A DNA stretch of 64,000 nucleotides from Winogradskyella marina. Its GTDB lineage: Bacteria; Bacteroidota; Bacteroidia; Flavobacteriales; Flavobacteriaceae. Positions 26,984 to 35,934 of this stretch are shown one piece after another. The notes under the pieces were generated by a model. The model worked only from the letters and a program-made list of their open reading frames with translations. It searched no databases and had not been told where the DNA came from. The stretch lies in NCBI RefSeq assembly GCF_015645385.1, contig NZ_JADOET010000001.1, positions 310,001-374,000 on the forward strand, read 5' to 3'. The translations under genes and the position numbers were made by a program. Each line of letters starts with the position of its first letter. Position 1 is the first letter of the stretch.

Positions 26984-29182
26984 CTAATTTTCAGATGCTT
27001 TTAATTTATCACCCAATGTTTTATGGATAAAATTTGTCATCTTTTTATATAAGTGCAGTCTCGTGTTGCCACCATAAATACCGTGGTTTTTATCTGGATA
27101 AATCATCCATTCAAATTGCTTATCGGCTTGTATTAAAGCTTCAACCATTAACATGGTGTTTTGCACATGCACATTATCATCACCTGTTCCATGAATTAAT
27201 AAATAATCACCTTTAAGTTTATCAACGTGATTGATCGGCGAATTTTCATCATAACCACTTGGATTTTCTTGAGGTGTGGTCATGTAACGCTCTGTATAAA
27301 TTGTATCATAGAATCTCCAACTTGTAACAGGTGCTACTGCAATCGCCATTTTAAAGACATCGTTTCCTTTAAGAAGTGCATTACTACTCATAAAACCACC
27401 ATAACTCCAACCCCAAATTCCTATTCGCGATTCGTCAATGTGGTCTAATTTTCCTAGTTGCTTTGCGGCTTCAATCTGGTCTTCAACTTCGTATTTACCA
27501 AGTTCGTTTTGAGTTACTTTTTTAAAGTCAGATCCTTTATAACCAGTTCCTCGTCCATCAATACAAACAACGATATAACCTTCTTGTGCTAACATTTGAT
27601 ACCAATAATCGTTAGTGATATTCCAACGATTTGCCACTTGCTGCGATCCTGGACCAGAATATTGATACATAAATAATGGATATGTTTTGTTCGCATCAAA
27701 ATCCTTAGGCTTTATCGTCCACATGTTTAAGTCATTGCCATTTACTGTTATAGTGCTGAATTCTTTTTCAGACATCACATAATCTTCCAACTTTGTAGTT
27801 AGTGCATTATTATCTTTAATCTGCTTTACTATTTTACCAGATTTAGAATCGTATAATGTATATTCTTGTGGAGTTGTTGCGCTTGAAAATGTATTTATGA
27901 AATACGTAAAATCAGCACTGAATGAAGCACTATTTGTTCCATTCTTCTGAGTCAGACGTTTTTTGTTTTTGCCATTTAGCTGAATTGAATAGACATCTCT
28001 ATTTATAGAACCATTCTCTGTAGATTGGTAATAAATGGTGTTGGCTTTCTCATTAAAACCATAGTAGTTGGTGACTTCCCAATTTCCTTTGGTTACTTGA
28101 TTAATTAAATTCCCTTCTTTTGAATAATGATAAATATGGTTAAAACCATCTTTTTCACTCGTCCATATAAAACTATTATCTTTTAAAAATGTAAGATTAA
28201 AAGTTACATCTATATACGCTTTATCTATCTCAGCTAGTACATTAATCATTGTCTTTTCTTTAGTATCAAAAAGTATAAGATCTAACTCATTTTGATGACG
28301 GTTCATAAATTGAACGCTTAAAATATTAGGGTCATTTGTCCACTGTAATCTAGGAATATAAAAATCACCTGGTTTACCTTCGCTTAATTCTATGGTGCTT
28401 TTGTCATCTACATTATACAATTGCAAAGACACTTTAGAATTTGCTTCACCTGCTTTTGGGTATTTGAACACGTGCTGCGTTTGATACAATTCTGAACCAT
28501 ACACATCCATTGAAAATTCTGGCACTTCAGACTCATCAAACTTAATATAGGCAATTTGGTTGCTATCTGCATTCCAATCAAAAGCTCTTACAAAAGCAAA
28601 CTCTTCTTCGTAAACCCAGTCTGTAATACCGTTGATTATTTTATTTTTTTCACCATCTGTTGTGATTTGATCAACCTTTCCTGATGTTAAGTTTTTTACA
28701 TATAAATTATTTTCAAATCCATACGCTACTTTAGTACCATCTGGTGATAATGTTGGTTCTTGCACCAAATCATCAGATACTTTGGTTACTGTTTTTGATG
28801 CGATATCATAAATATAATACTCACCTAAAGTCGAACGTCTAAATACAGGTTCCGATTTTGTAGTTAAGATTAGTTTAGATTCATCGGCACTAAATGAATA
28901 ATCATAGAAACCTCTAATCTCAGAAATATCCGCGGAAGAGACTAAGGTCTTCACTTTTTTTAATGTCTTATAATCGTAAATATCTATGGTTGAAGTTCGG
29001 CTTTGCCTATCAAAATTTAACACCGAATACTGGTTCCCATTCGCCATGGAATGTAAGGCTTGCATACCTTCTGTTCTAAATTCACCACTCCAGATTTCTT
29101 GAAGTGTAAGTTGTTTTTCCTGACAAAAAACTAAGGAAGTCATTAAAAAGGCGAATACAGCCGCAACGTGTCTCAAGCTCAT
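26984..29182 (-). CDS. Dipeptidyl peptidase IV-type serine peptidase (S9B)
   Basis: The enzyme removes N-terminal dipeptides, usually after proline or alanine, outside the cytoplasm. A signal peptide covers residues 1-20. An eight-bladed propeller domain follows and contains the double-Glu motif VYEEEF (192-194), which in DPP-IV anchors the free substrate N-terminus. The C-terminal hydrolase domain has the nucleophile Ser593 in GWSYGG, the acid in GTGDDNVH (about 668-669) and His700 in NHGIY. At 732 residues it has full length. Two dipeptide/tripeptide transporters follow in the same orientation, so peptide cleavage and uptake are encoded together. Confidence 0.94.
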   Translation of the reverse strand: MSLRHVAAVFAFLMTSLVFCQEKQLTLQEIWSGEFRTEGMQALHSMANGNQYSVLNFDRQSRTSTIDIYDYKTLKKVKTLVSSADISEIRGFYDYSFSADESKLILTTKSEPVFRRSTLGEYYIYDIASKTVTKVSDDLVQEPTLSPDGTKVAYGFENNLYVKNLTSGKVDQITTDGEKNKIINGITDWVYEEEFAFVRAFDWNADSNQIAYIKFDESEVPEFSMDVYGSELYQTQHVFKYPKAGEANSKVSLQLYNVDDKSTIELSEGKPGDFYIPRLQWTNDPNILSVQFMNRHQNELDLILFDTKEKTMINVLAEIDKAYIDVTFNLTFLKDNSFIWTSEKDGFNHIYHYSKEGNLINQVTKGNWEVTNYYGFNEKANTIYYQSTENGSINRDVYSIQLNGKNKKRLTQKNGTNSASFSADFTYFINTFSSATTPQEYTLYDSKSGKIVKQIKDNNALTTKLEDYVMSEKEFSTITVNGNDLNMWTIKPKDFDANKTYPLFMYQYSGPGSQQVANRWNITNDYWYQMLAQEGYIVVCIDGRGTGYKGSDFKKVTQNELGKYEVEDQIEAAKQLGKLDHIDESRIGIWGWSYGGFMSSNALLKGNDVFKMAIAVAPVTSWRFYDTIYTERYMTTPQENPSGYDENSPINHVDKLKGDYLLIHGTGDDNVHVQNTMLMVEALIQADKQFEWMIYPDKNHGIYGGNTRLHLYKKMTNFIHKTLGDKLKASEN

Positions 29183-29301
29183 AAATTTTATGTTTCAACA
29201 AAGCAATGCCAAGTTTACTAAAAATTATGCAAAAAATCACTATTATTAACACTAAATAGGCATTTACAACCGATTATACCAACATTTTATTCCAATCCTA
29301 G

Positions 29302-29309
29302 TATCTTTG
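29302..29309 (+). promoter_or_regulatory. Candidate -7 element of the HMG-CoA reductase promoter
   Basis: TATCTTTG matches TAnnTTTG. No TTG occurs 19 bases upstream. Transcription would start near 29316, a few bases before the left arm of the inverted repeat at 29323, leaving a leader of about 185 nt. The rest of the gap between 29183 and 29301 is AT-rich, with nothing else I can support. Confidence 0.5.
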
Positions 29310-29322
29310 TTTTTACTAAAAA

Positions 29323-29484
29323 GTTTTTGGTCGGCAATAGACGAATTTTACAAAATAAATTATTTTTGATGTGATTTATTTTTATTTCTCTGAGGTGAAG
29401 CCTTAGCATCAGACGATTAAAAAATAAAGAGAAATATCGCGAATAGAAACTGTTTTTTATTTTGTTGTATTTCCGACCAAAAAC
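29323..29484 (+). promoter_or_regulatory. Long inverted repeat forming the HMG-CoA reductase leader
   Basis: GTTTTTGGTCGG at 29323-29334 is the exact reverse complement of CCGACCAAAAAC at 29473-29484. Further in, ACAAAATAAA and TTTATTTTGT-like segments and ATTTCTCT with AGAGAAAT also pair, so the whole 162 bases can fold into one long interrupted stem. It ends 17 bases before the mvaA ATG and begins close to the predicted transcription start. It could be a structured 5' leader RNA. A small MITE-like insertion with terminal inverted repeats is the main alternative. I do not recognise a known riboswitch class. Confidence 0.55.
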
Positions 29485-29501
29485 AAAAAATCAATACTAC
29501 G

Positions 29502-30806
29502 ATGCCAAATACGATTTCTGGCTTTTCTAAGCTATCTAAATCCGAAAAGATTGAGTGGCTTTTAGACACCTATTTTACCAACAAAGACAACGCAAGACAA
29601 CTTATTCAAAACTATTGGAATACTGATAAAAAACTTCAAAAGTTACACGATGAGTTTATTGAAAATACCATAACAAATTATTATTTACCATTAGGTGTTG
29701 CACCAAATTTTCGAATTAACGATACGTTTTATACTATTCCAATGGCCATTGAGGAAAGTTCAGTCATTGCAGCGGCGAGTAAAGCGGCTAAGTTTTGGTT
29801 AGAACGTGGTGGTTTTAAAGCTGAAGTCATATCGACTGAAAAAATCGGGCAAGTTCATTTTACTTATGATGGAGATAACGAGGATTTAAAGCTTTATATA
29901 GATACTGTGATTAAGCAAAAGTTCTTTGAGGACACTCAATCAATCACGAAAAGCATGCAAAATCGCGGTGGTGGCATTTTAAATATTGAATTAAAAGACA
30001 AAACAAAAGAGCTTGAAAACTATTATCAATTGCATGCTACGTTTGAAACGCTCGATGCAATGGGAGCCAACTTCATAAACTCGTGTTTAGAACAATTTGC
30101 ACAAACTCTGAAAAGTGAAGCTGAAAAATCGTTAGAAGGAAACCTAGATATAATTATGAGTATTCTTTCTAACTACGTACCACAATGTTTGGTGCGAGCT
30201 GAAGTCTCATGTAAAGTTGAAGATTTAAAAAGTAAAGACATTCCGAATCCGGAAGACTTTGCACAAAAATTTAAACAAGCCGTTACCATTGCAGAAATAG
30301 AACCTTACAGAGCGGTAACACATAACAAAGGCATAATGAATGGTATTGACGCTGTTGTTTTGGCGACAGGAAATGATTTTAGAGCCGTTGAAGCTGGTGT
30401 ACATGCTTATGCCGCAAAAGATGGTAGCTACACTAGTTTAACACATTGTTCGGTGGATGATGGTATCTTTAAATTTTGGATTGAAATCCCATTAGCCTTA
30501 GGAACTGTTGGTGGTTTAACCAACTTACATCCTTTAGTAAAGTTATCCTTAGAAATGTTACAAAAACCAACAGCAAAAGACTTAATGAAAATTGTTGCTG
30601 TTGCCGGATTAGCGCAAAATTTTGGAGCTGTAAAATCCTTAACAACAACAGGAATTCAAGAAGGACACATGAAAATGCACTTAATGAACATCTTGAATCA
30701 GTTTGAAGCTACAGATAAAGAAAAAGTAACACTTGTTGAACATTTTAAAACGAATGTGGTAACGCATAGTGCTGTTGTGGAAGCTTTAAAAAACATACGT
30801 GAGTAG
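29502..30806 (+). CDS. mvaA: Class II hydroxymethylglutaryl-CoA reductase
   Basis: The enzyme interconverts HMG-CoA and mevalonate. The 434-residue protein matches the class II bacterial type. The catalytic Glu is in AMEESS (84-85), Lys276 in THNKGIMNG, Asp292 in ATGNDFRA, and His389 in IQEGHMKMH; these are the four residues known from the Pseudomonas mevalonii enzyme. Class II enzymes were first known as degradative. Flavobacteria make isoprenoids through mevalonate, and a GHMP kinase of the GYDIA type follows, so a biosynthetic role is the better inference. An unusual structured leader precedes the gene. Confidence 0.96.
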   Translation: MPNTISGFSKLSKSEKIEWLLDTYFTNKDNARQLIQNYWNTDKKLQKLHDEFIENTITNYYLPLGVAPNFRINDTFYTIPMAIEESSVIAAASKAAKFWLERGGFKAEVISTEKIGQVHFTYDGDNEDLKLYIDTVIKQKFFEDTQSITKSMQNRGGGILNIELKDKTKELENYYQLHATFETLDAMGANFINSCLEQFAQTLKSEAEKSLEGNLDIIMSILSNYVPQCLVRAEVSCKVEDLKSKDIPNPEDFAQKFKQAVTIAEIEPYRAVTHNKGIMNGIDAVVLATGNDFRAVEAGVHAYAAKDGSYTSLTHCSVDDGIFKFWIEIPLALGTVGGLTNLHPLVKLSLEMLQKPTAKDLMKIVAVAGLAQNFGAVKSLTTTGIQEGHMKMHLMNILNQFEATDKEKVTLVEHFKTNVVTHSAVVEALKNIRE

Positions 30807-30912
30807 ATAAATTGTAAAAACAAAATTCGAAAGCACACTCGGATGAATAGTATCGCGCAACGACCCAGAGACGCAAAGCCATAATAACTCAACACCTTAA
30901 TTTCGATCATTT

Positions 30913-31866
30913 TTGAACGACAAAGCAACAACATACCGAAGCAACGGAAAACTATTACTAACGGCAGAATATGCTGTCTTAGATGGTGCGAAAGCTTTGG
31001 CTATTCCCACAAAATATGGACAGAGTTTGGTTATTAAGTCTAATGATTTTAATGTTATTAATTGGAAGAGCTATAATGAGCTGAATGAGGTTTGGTTTGA
31101 GTGCACAATTTCTTATGAAGACACATCTACTGCGCTCAATGAAACAGCAAACCCTCAAAAAAAGATTAAAGGCCAAGACGTAAAAGAACGCTTAATCCAA
31201 ATTTTAAATGTGGCCAAAAACTTGAATCCTGAATTCTTAAAGTCTAATCAAGGATTTGATATTACAACACATCAAGATTTTAATCGGCTTTGGGGTTTGG
31301 GCACTTCTTCGACTTTAATAAATAATATTGCAGAGTGGGCACATGTTGATGCCTATCAATTACTCGAAAAAACATTTGGTGGAAGCGGCTATGATATTGC
31401 TTGTGCTAAAAATAATTACGCCATATCATTTCAACTTCAAAAGCATCAAAAAAATCCAAATGTAAAACCTGTAACGTTTCAACCTGAATTTAAACACCAA
31501 CTGTATTTTGTTTATCTCAATGAGAAACAAAACAGTCGTGATGGGATTTCAGCTTATAAAGCGCTTGGAAACATAAATTCTAATAGTATTGATGACATCA
31601 ATTCTATTACTGAAGCAATGCTTGTTTGTAAGTCGCTTATAGAATTTCAAAATTTGATTGAAGCCCATGAAAACATTATCTCCAATCTCATTCAACAAGC
31701 CCCTATTCAATCACGATTATTCTCAGATTTTAATGGTGCCATAAAAAGTTTAGGTGCTTGGGGAGGCGATTTTATTTTAGTGGCAAGTGAAGAAAATCCT
31801 TCAACGTATTTTAATAGCAAGGGTTTTGAGACTGTTCTACCTTATGAGGATATGGTTTTAATATAA
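30913..31866 (+). CDS. GYDIA-family GHMP kinase (candidate mevalonate-pathway kinase)
   Basis: This 317-residue protein is a small-molecule kinase. The N-terminal SNGKLLLTAEYAVLDGAKAL stretch, the ATP-binding GLGTSSTLINN loop at 128-138, and the GGSGYDIACA motif (GYDIA at 159-163) define the Bacteroidota-specific GYDIA group. Adjacency to HMG-CoA reductase suggests mevalonate or phosphomevalonate kinase activity, but the substrate is inferred from context only. The start is a TTG at 30913. An in-frame TAA lies five codons upstream and no ATG fits before the conserved N-terminus. The 106-bp gap to mvaA includes GACCCAGAGACGCAAAGCC, perhaps a repeat remnant. Confidence 0.9.
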   Translation: MNDKATTYRSNGKLLLTAEYAVLDGAKALAIPTKYGQSLVIKSNDFNVINWKSYNELNEVWFECTISYEDTSTALNETANPQKKIKGQDVKERLIQILNVAKNLNPEFLKSNQGFDITTHQDFNRLWGLGTSSTLINNIAEWAHVDAYQLLEKTFGGSGYDIACAKNNYAISFQLQKHQKNPNVKPVTFQPEFKHQLYFVYLNEKQNSRDGISAYKALGNINSNSIDDINSITEAMLVCKSLIEFQNLIEAHENIISNLIQQAPIQSRLFSDFNGAIKSLGAWGGDFILVASEENPSTYFNSKGFETVLPYEDMVLI

Positions 31867-31899
31867 AGACTAAACTTTGACTTTATCTACCTTTAAATC

Positions 31900-31926
31900 C
31901 CTACATGGTTTTTGAAACCTTACAGG
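31900..31926. repeat. Imperfect palindrome related to the one at 6463-6489
   Basis: CCTACATGGTTT and AAACCTTACAGG flank a 3-base spacer. Both arms differ by one or two bases from the arms at 6463-6489. It is followed by ATAAAAAAA and lies 34 bases after the GHMP kinase stop, so it could double as a weak hairpin at the end of that transcript. Confidence 0.55.
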
Positions 31927-31932
31927 ATAAAA

Positions 31933-31962
31933 AAATGGCTTCACATTTCTGTAAAGCCATTT
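31933..31962 (-). terminator. Intrinsic terminator after the PpiD-like gene
   Basis: On the minus strand AAATGGCTT and AAGCCATTT form a 9-bp stem around a 12-base loop, and the second arm runs into TTTTTTTATCC. It lies 25 bases beyond the stop of the gene at 31987-34134. Confidence 0.8.
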
Positions 31963-31986
31963 CAAAATAATTTTAATGCTTGTTGG

Positions 31987-34134
31987 TTAGTACACCGTTT
32001 TAGCTCTATTATCTTCTATTTCTGCAGATTCTTCTAAAGCTGAATACACTTTAGTCTGTACAGCATTTCTACGTTCAGCATTTAATCTATTCACAATAGC
32101 TCCGTAGTTATCTAACTTAGTAGCCTCGTTTACTTTAGTAACATTTACAACGTAAACACCTTTTTCGCCATCAATTGGCTTAGACGTTTCACCTTCTGCT
32201 AAACCAAATGCTGCTCCTACAACTTTAGGTTCAACACCTGCACCAGATAAGGTCGTGTTTTTAATGGTAACAGCTGCTGCTGTTCTAGCGTTCTGACCTT
32301 GATTCTTAGCGATTTCTGCAACCGTAGTTCCTGTAATTTTTTCACGAATTAACTTCGCTTTCTTTTCTTTTCTAATTTCTGGTAAAGCTGTGATTGATGC
32401 GTCTTCAGTACTCATTAACCCTTCTTCTCTAACCTCAACAACTTTAGCAACTATAAATCCGAAATTAGATATGGCAAAGTTCTTGTAATCGCCTGCTTCT
32501 GTATCTTCATCAAAACTCCATCTTACAACTTCTCTCTGACTTCCAAGACCTGGAATATTTTCGTCTAAAGCATTAAATGTAATTGGCTTTACAGTTAAAT
32601 TACGCTCTTTTGCAATTTCATTAAAATCACCATCTTTTATAGCAATTTCAAACTTAGACATTACATTAAATACATCTTGAAGTGTTTTATCAGATGGTTC
32701 AAGTTTATTAGCAACTGTCGCAACTTTTACTGCTTTATTAAAACTCTTTTGTTCTAATATTTCAATAATATGGTATCCGAAAGACGTACGTACAACATCA
32801 ATATCACCTTCGTTATTATCAAAAGCATAGGCTTTAAATTCTGGTGCCATTCCTGCTAAATAGTCAAATTCAATTTCACCATCTTGCTCATTACTTACTT
32901 TATCAGAAGATAATTCTAATAAATCCATAAATTTAGTACCACCTTGAATTTTTGCAAAAATACTATCTGCAGTTGCCTTTGCTTGTTCTGGAGTTTTTGT
33001 TACAGACGCATCTGCTCTTTGTCCACCTACAAAAGGCACTAGTATATGACGCACTTTTACTGAGTCTGGTAATTGTTTTGTTGCAACAACTTTAGATAAT
33101 TTATAGTATTCACCATCTTTATAAGGTCCGTAATAACTACCAACACCTAATTTCATTAAAGTATCTTTAGCTACAGCTGGTAATTGTCCAGCTCTTAAGA
33201 AAGCATCGTTGTATTTTATAGCAGAATATGTATTTACAAACTCTTCAATATCTGTAGCAGAATCAAATCCAGGAATTGTATCTGTATTCTTACTATTGTC
33301 GTTATATTCTGTTCTATCTGACTTTAATGCTAACAGCTCTGCTTTTATTTCATCTTCATCTGCTTTAGAAGGCTCTTCCTTAAATTCTACATATACAACT
33401 TCTCTAGTAGCATCCGTTTTATAGGTATCCTCATGGTCTTTCATATAAGCAGTTATTTCACTTTTAGAAACCGCAACTAGACTATCTGCAATAGTTGTGT
33501 ATGGTACTTGAACGTAACTTATATCTACCGTTTTAGAATCTCCTAAATAATCTTCTTCTGCTTCAGCAATAGTTGTTCCTATACCTGCTTTAACGAGGTT
33601 GTAATAGGTTTGCTGAATTGCGTTTGCTGCAATAGTTTGTTCGTTGTTTGTCCAGCTTTCATAGTTAACAAGGAAGTTTCCTAATGGAGCAGTTTCTCCG
33701 TTTAAATCTTTTAAATTCGCTATAAATGCATTTAAACGATTAACATCAAAGTTTCCGTTTGCATCTTGAAATTCTGGATATGACGAAAAACTAGTCTTCA
33801 ACAAATCTCTCATTTCATCTTTTTCAACAGACAATCCTAATTCATCAATTTCTGATTGTAATACGATTTTACGAACCTCTTGATTGTAAATCGCATTCAT
33901 AGATTGTGTAGACGTTTGTGCTCCACCTGCTCTATCTTGGTAATTTTTTACCTTTTGCTGAAACTCTAGTCTGTTGATATCTGTACCATTAATGGTCGCT
34001 ATTACATCTTGAGATCCTCCTGTTAGAGCATCAGAATTTTTGAATAAATCTCCAATTACGAATGAAAATAATGCTAATGCAATTACTAATATTAATACCA
34101 GTGAGCGTTGTCTAATTTTATTTAAAACTGCCAT
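31987..34134 (-). CDS. SurA/PpiD-type peptidyl-prolyl isomerase chaperone
   Basis: This is a membrane-anchored periplasmic folding factor. Residues 12-30 form a single N-terminal membrane helix (LVLILVIALALFSFVIGDL). A SurA-N-like helical domain follows, and a parvulin (PpiC) domain lies around 345-460 (VRHILVPF..., DGEIEFDYLAGM, TSFGYHIIEI). The remaining 250 residues resemble the C-terminal part of PpiD proteins. At 715 residues it is longer than E. coli PpiD (about 620) but typical for Bacteroidota. It probably assists outer-membrane and secreted proteins leaving the Sec channel. Confidence 0.92.
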   Translation of the reverse strand: MAVLNKIRQRSLVLILVIALALFSFVIGDLFKNSDALTGGSQDVIATINGTDINRLEFQQKVKNYQDRAGGAQTSTQSMNAIYNQEVRKIVLQSEIDELGLSVEKDEMRDLLKTSFSSYPEFQDANGNFDVNRLNAFIANLKDLNGETAPLGNFLVNYESWTNNEQTIAANAIQQTYYNLVKAGIGTTIAEAEEDYLGDSKTVDISYVQVPYTTIADSLVAVSKSEITAYMKDHEDTYKTDATREVVYVEFKEEPSKADEDEIKAELLALKSDRTEYNDNSKNTDTIPGFDSATDIEEFVNTYSAIKYNDAFLRAGQLPAVAKDTLMKLGVGSYYGPYKDGEYYKLSKVVATKQLPDSVKVRHILVPFVGGQRADASVTKTPEQAKATADSIFAKIQGGTKFMDLLELSSDKVSNEQDGEIEFDYLAGMAPEFKAYAFDNNEGDIDVVRTSFGYHIIEILEQKSFNKAVKVATVANKLEPSDKTLQDVFNVMSKFEIAIKDGDFNEIAKERNLTVKPITFNALDENIPGLGSQREVVRWSFDEDTEAGDYKNFAISNFGFIVAKVVEVREEGLMSTEDASITALPEIRKEKKAKLIREKITGTTVAEIAKNQGQNARTAAAVTIKNTTLSGAGVEPKVVGAAFGLAEGETSKPIDGEKGVYVVNVTKVNEATKLDNYGAIVNRLNAERRNAVQTKVYSALEESAEIEDNRAKTVY

Positions 34135-34333
34135 AGTCTTTTTGTAATATCTTTAATTTGGTGTAAATAAGTCTGCGAAAATAGTATTTTATTGTAAATA
34201 ATAAAAGGAGAAGTGTAGTTTTTATAAGTGATAGAAGCTTTATTCAAAATTTATGTGAAAGGCGCATAAAATTCTTCTCTTTAATGTGCAGAAATATGGA
34301 CCAAATGTTACGTTTTGATGCCCTAAAAAATTG

Positions 34334-35623
34334 CTAATCTACATCAAGCACCTTTACTAAAACCTCATCAATTTTTGTAGAAGACACTTCTGTAATTGTA
34401 AATTTGAAATTTTCGATGTGTACATCGTCGTTTTCTTGAGGAATTCCTTCTGTAGCATGCACTATTAATCCACCTAAGGTTTCATAATTTTCGCTCTTAG
34501 GAAGATTTAACTTATAAGTTTCGTTAATATAATCCACTTCTAAACGTGCTGAAAACTTATAGGTATTGTCATTAATTTGCTCCTCTATCATCTCAATGAT
34601 ATCGTGTTCATCTTCAATTTCACCAAATAATTCTTCAACAATATCTTCAACCGTCATAATTCCAGAAGTTCCACCATATTCGTCAATTACAACAGCCATA
34701 CTTCGACGCTTTTTAGTCAAAATACTCAACACATCTTTAATAAGTATTGTTTCTGGCACGAAAGCCACACGAATTATAATGGACTTAATCGTTTCTGGTT
34801 TTTTAAACAATTCAAAAGAATGTACATAACCCAAAATATCATCGATACTATCTTTGTAAACAATGATTTTAGTTCGACCTGTTTCTATAAAAAGCTGTCT
34901 TAAATTTTCGATAGAATCTGAAATCTCTACACCAGTTATCTCAGTTCGTGGTACCATAACCTCACGTGCTTTCACTTCTGAAAACTCTAAAGCATTTTGA
35001 AAAATTTGAATCTCACTGTCTACATCATCATGATTTTCAACGGATTCCATTTGTTCCGTAATGTAATTACCTAATTCTACTTTGGTCATTGCTAAAACGA
35101 CATCTTCACCATCAGCTCTAAAAATGTATTTTAAAACGGCATCTGAAATCCAAATAATAAAATCTGAAACCCACGAAAACAACACATAGAATATATAGGT
35201 TGGAAATGCTAACACCTTTAATAAAGTGTTGGCATAAATTTGAAAGAATACTTTAGGTAAAAATTCTGCAGTAATTAAAATAACCAAGGTTGAAATTACC
35301 GTCTGTGTTAACAGTTGCAAATCTAAAAACAAATAGGTTAAAGCCGTACTGTCTGAAGGTAACATGGTTTGAAACCAACGCACCAAAACCTCACCCATTT
35401 TAAAACCATAGATCACCAATGCAATATTGTTTCCAATAAGCATTGTGGCAATATATTTTGATGGTTTTGCGGTAAGCTTTCCTAAAATCTTTCCTAAAAA
35501 ATCTCCTTGTTTCTTCTCTAATTCGATATGAATTTTATTCGAAGAGACATAAGCGATTTCCATACCAGAGAAAAAAGCTGAAAGTATAAGTGTACTTATA
35601 ATAATGACTATGTCAGCCGTCAT
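34334..35623 (-). CDS. CNNM/CorC-type transport-associated protein with CBS pair
   Basis: The 429-residue protein has an N-terminal DUF21/CNNM membrane domain (about 1-195, four hydrophobic segments). A CBS pair follows (about 205-335, with MVPRTEITGVE and RSMAVVIDEYGGTSGIMTVE), then a CorC/HlyC transporter-associated domain at about 345-425. Proteins of this type are often labelled hemolysin but are linked to magnesium or cobalt handling, and the flavobacterial gliding protein GldE shares the architecture. Without a gldD neighbour I do not call it GldE. It is 3 bp downstream of a small membrane protein gene in the lptC operon. Confidence 0.88.
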   Translation of the reverse strand: MTADIVIIISTLILSAFFSGMEIAYVSSNKIHIELEKKQGDFLGKILGKLTAKPSKYIATMLIGNNIALVIYGFKMGEVLVRWFQTMLPSDSTALTYLFLDLQLLTQTVISTLVILITAEFLPKVFFQIYANTLLKVLAFPTYIFYVLFSWVSDFIIWISDAVLKYIFRADGEDVVLAMTKVELGNYITEQMESVENHDDVDSEIQIFQNALEFSEVKAREVMVPRTEITGVEISDSIENLRQLFIETGRTKIIVYKDSIDDILGYVHSFELFKKPETIKSIIIRVAFVPETILIKDVLSILTKKRRSMAVVIDEYGGTSGIMTVEDIVEELFGEIEDEHDIIEMIEEQINDNTYKFSARLEVDYINETYKLNLPKSENYETLGGLIVHATEGIPQENDDVHIENFKFTITEVSSTKIDEVLVKVLDVD

Positions 35624-35626
35624 AAA

Positions 35627-35836
35627 TTACTTATTATTTCGGTCTTCAAGTTTATTATTAAATCGTTTTTTAAAGAAAAACATAAAAATTGCTAATGCAG
35701 CAAGCCCTAAAGATATGTAAGCAACGACTTGTTCATCTATCCATGTCATCACAACATCGTACAAGAATAAAGCTGCAAAAACAAGGTAAGCGTATTGAAA
35801 GATCCTCGTTAATTTCATATGTGTAATTTTTTTCAA
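35627..35836 (-). CDS. Small two-helix membrane protein
   Basis: This 69-residue product has two hydrophobic stretches (about 9-29 and 36-54) and a basic C-terminus (FKKRFNNKLEDRNNK). It ends 3 bases before the CNNM gene and lies about 100 bases after lptC, all on the same strand. I do not recognise a family. Tight coupling to the CNNM gene supports a real gene and hints that the two membrane proteins act together. Confidence 0.7.
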   Translation of the reverse strand: MKKITHMKLTRIFQYAYLVFAALFLYDVVMTWIDEQVVAYISLGLAALAIFMFFFKKRFNNKLEDRNNK

Positions 35837-35934
35837 CTATGACATGCCGTTTACTATGTAATCACTCAGCTGAGCAATATAATCTTAACAGGCTTGTCTT
35901 ATATGTTATGTAAAATATATTTTGGTAAAGATAG

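Noticed and set aside
29323-29484. Known riboswitch class upstream of HMG-CoA reductase
   Set aside because: The pairing pattern is a single long interrupted stem and does not match any riboswitch consensus I know.
34334-35623. GldE gliding-motility protein
   Set aside because: The domain layout fits, but there is no gldD neighbour and general CNNM/CorC proteins share the same architecture.
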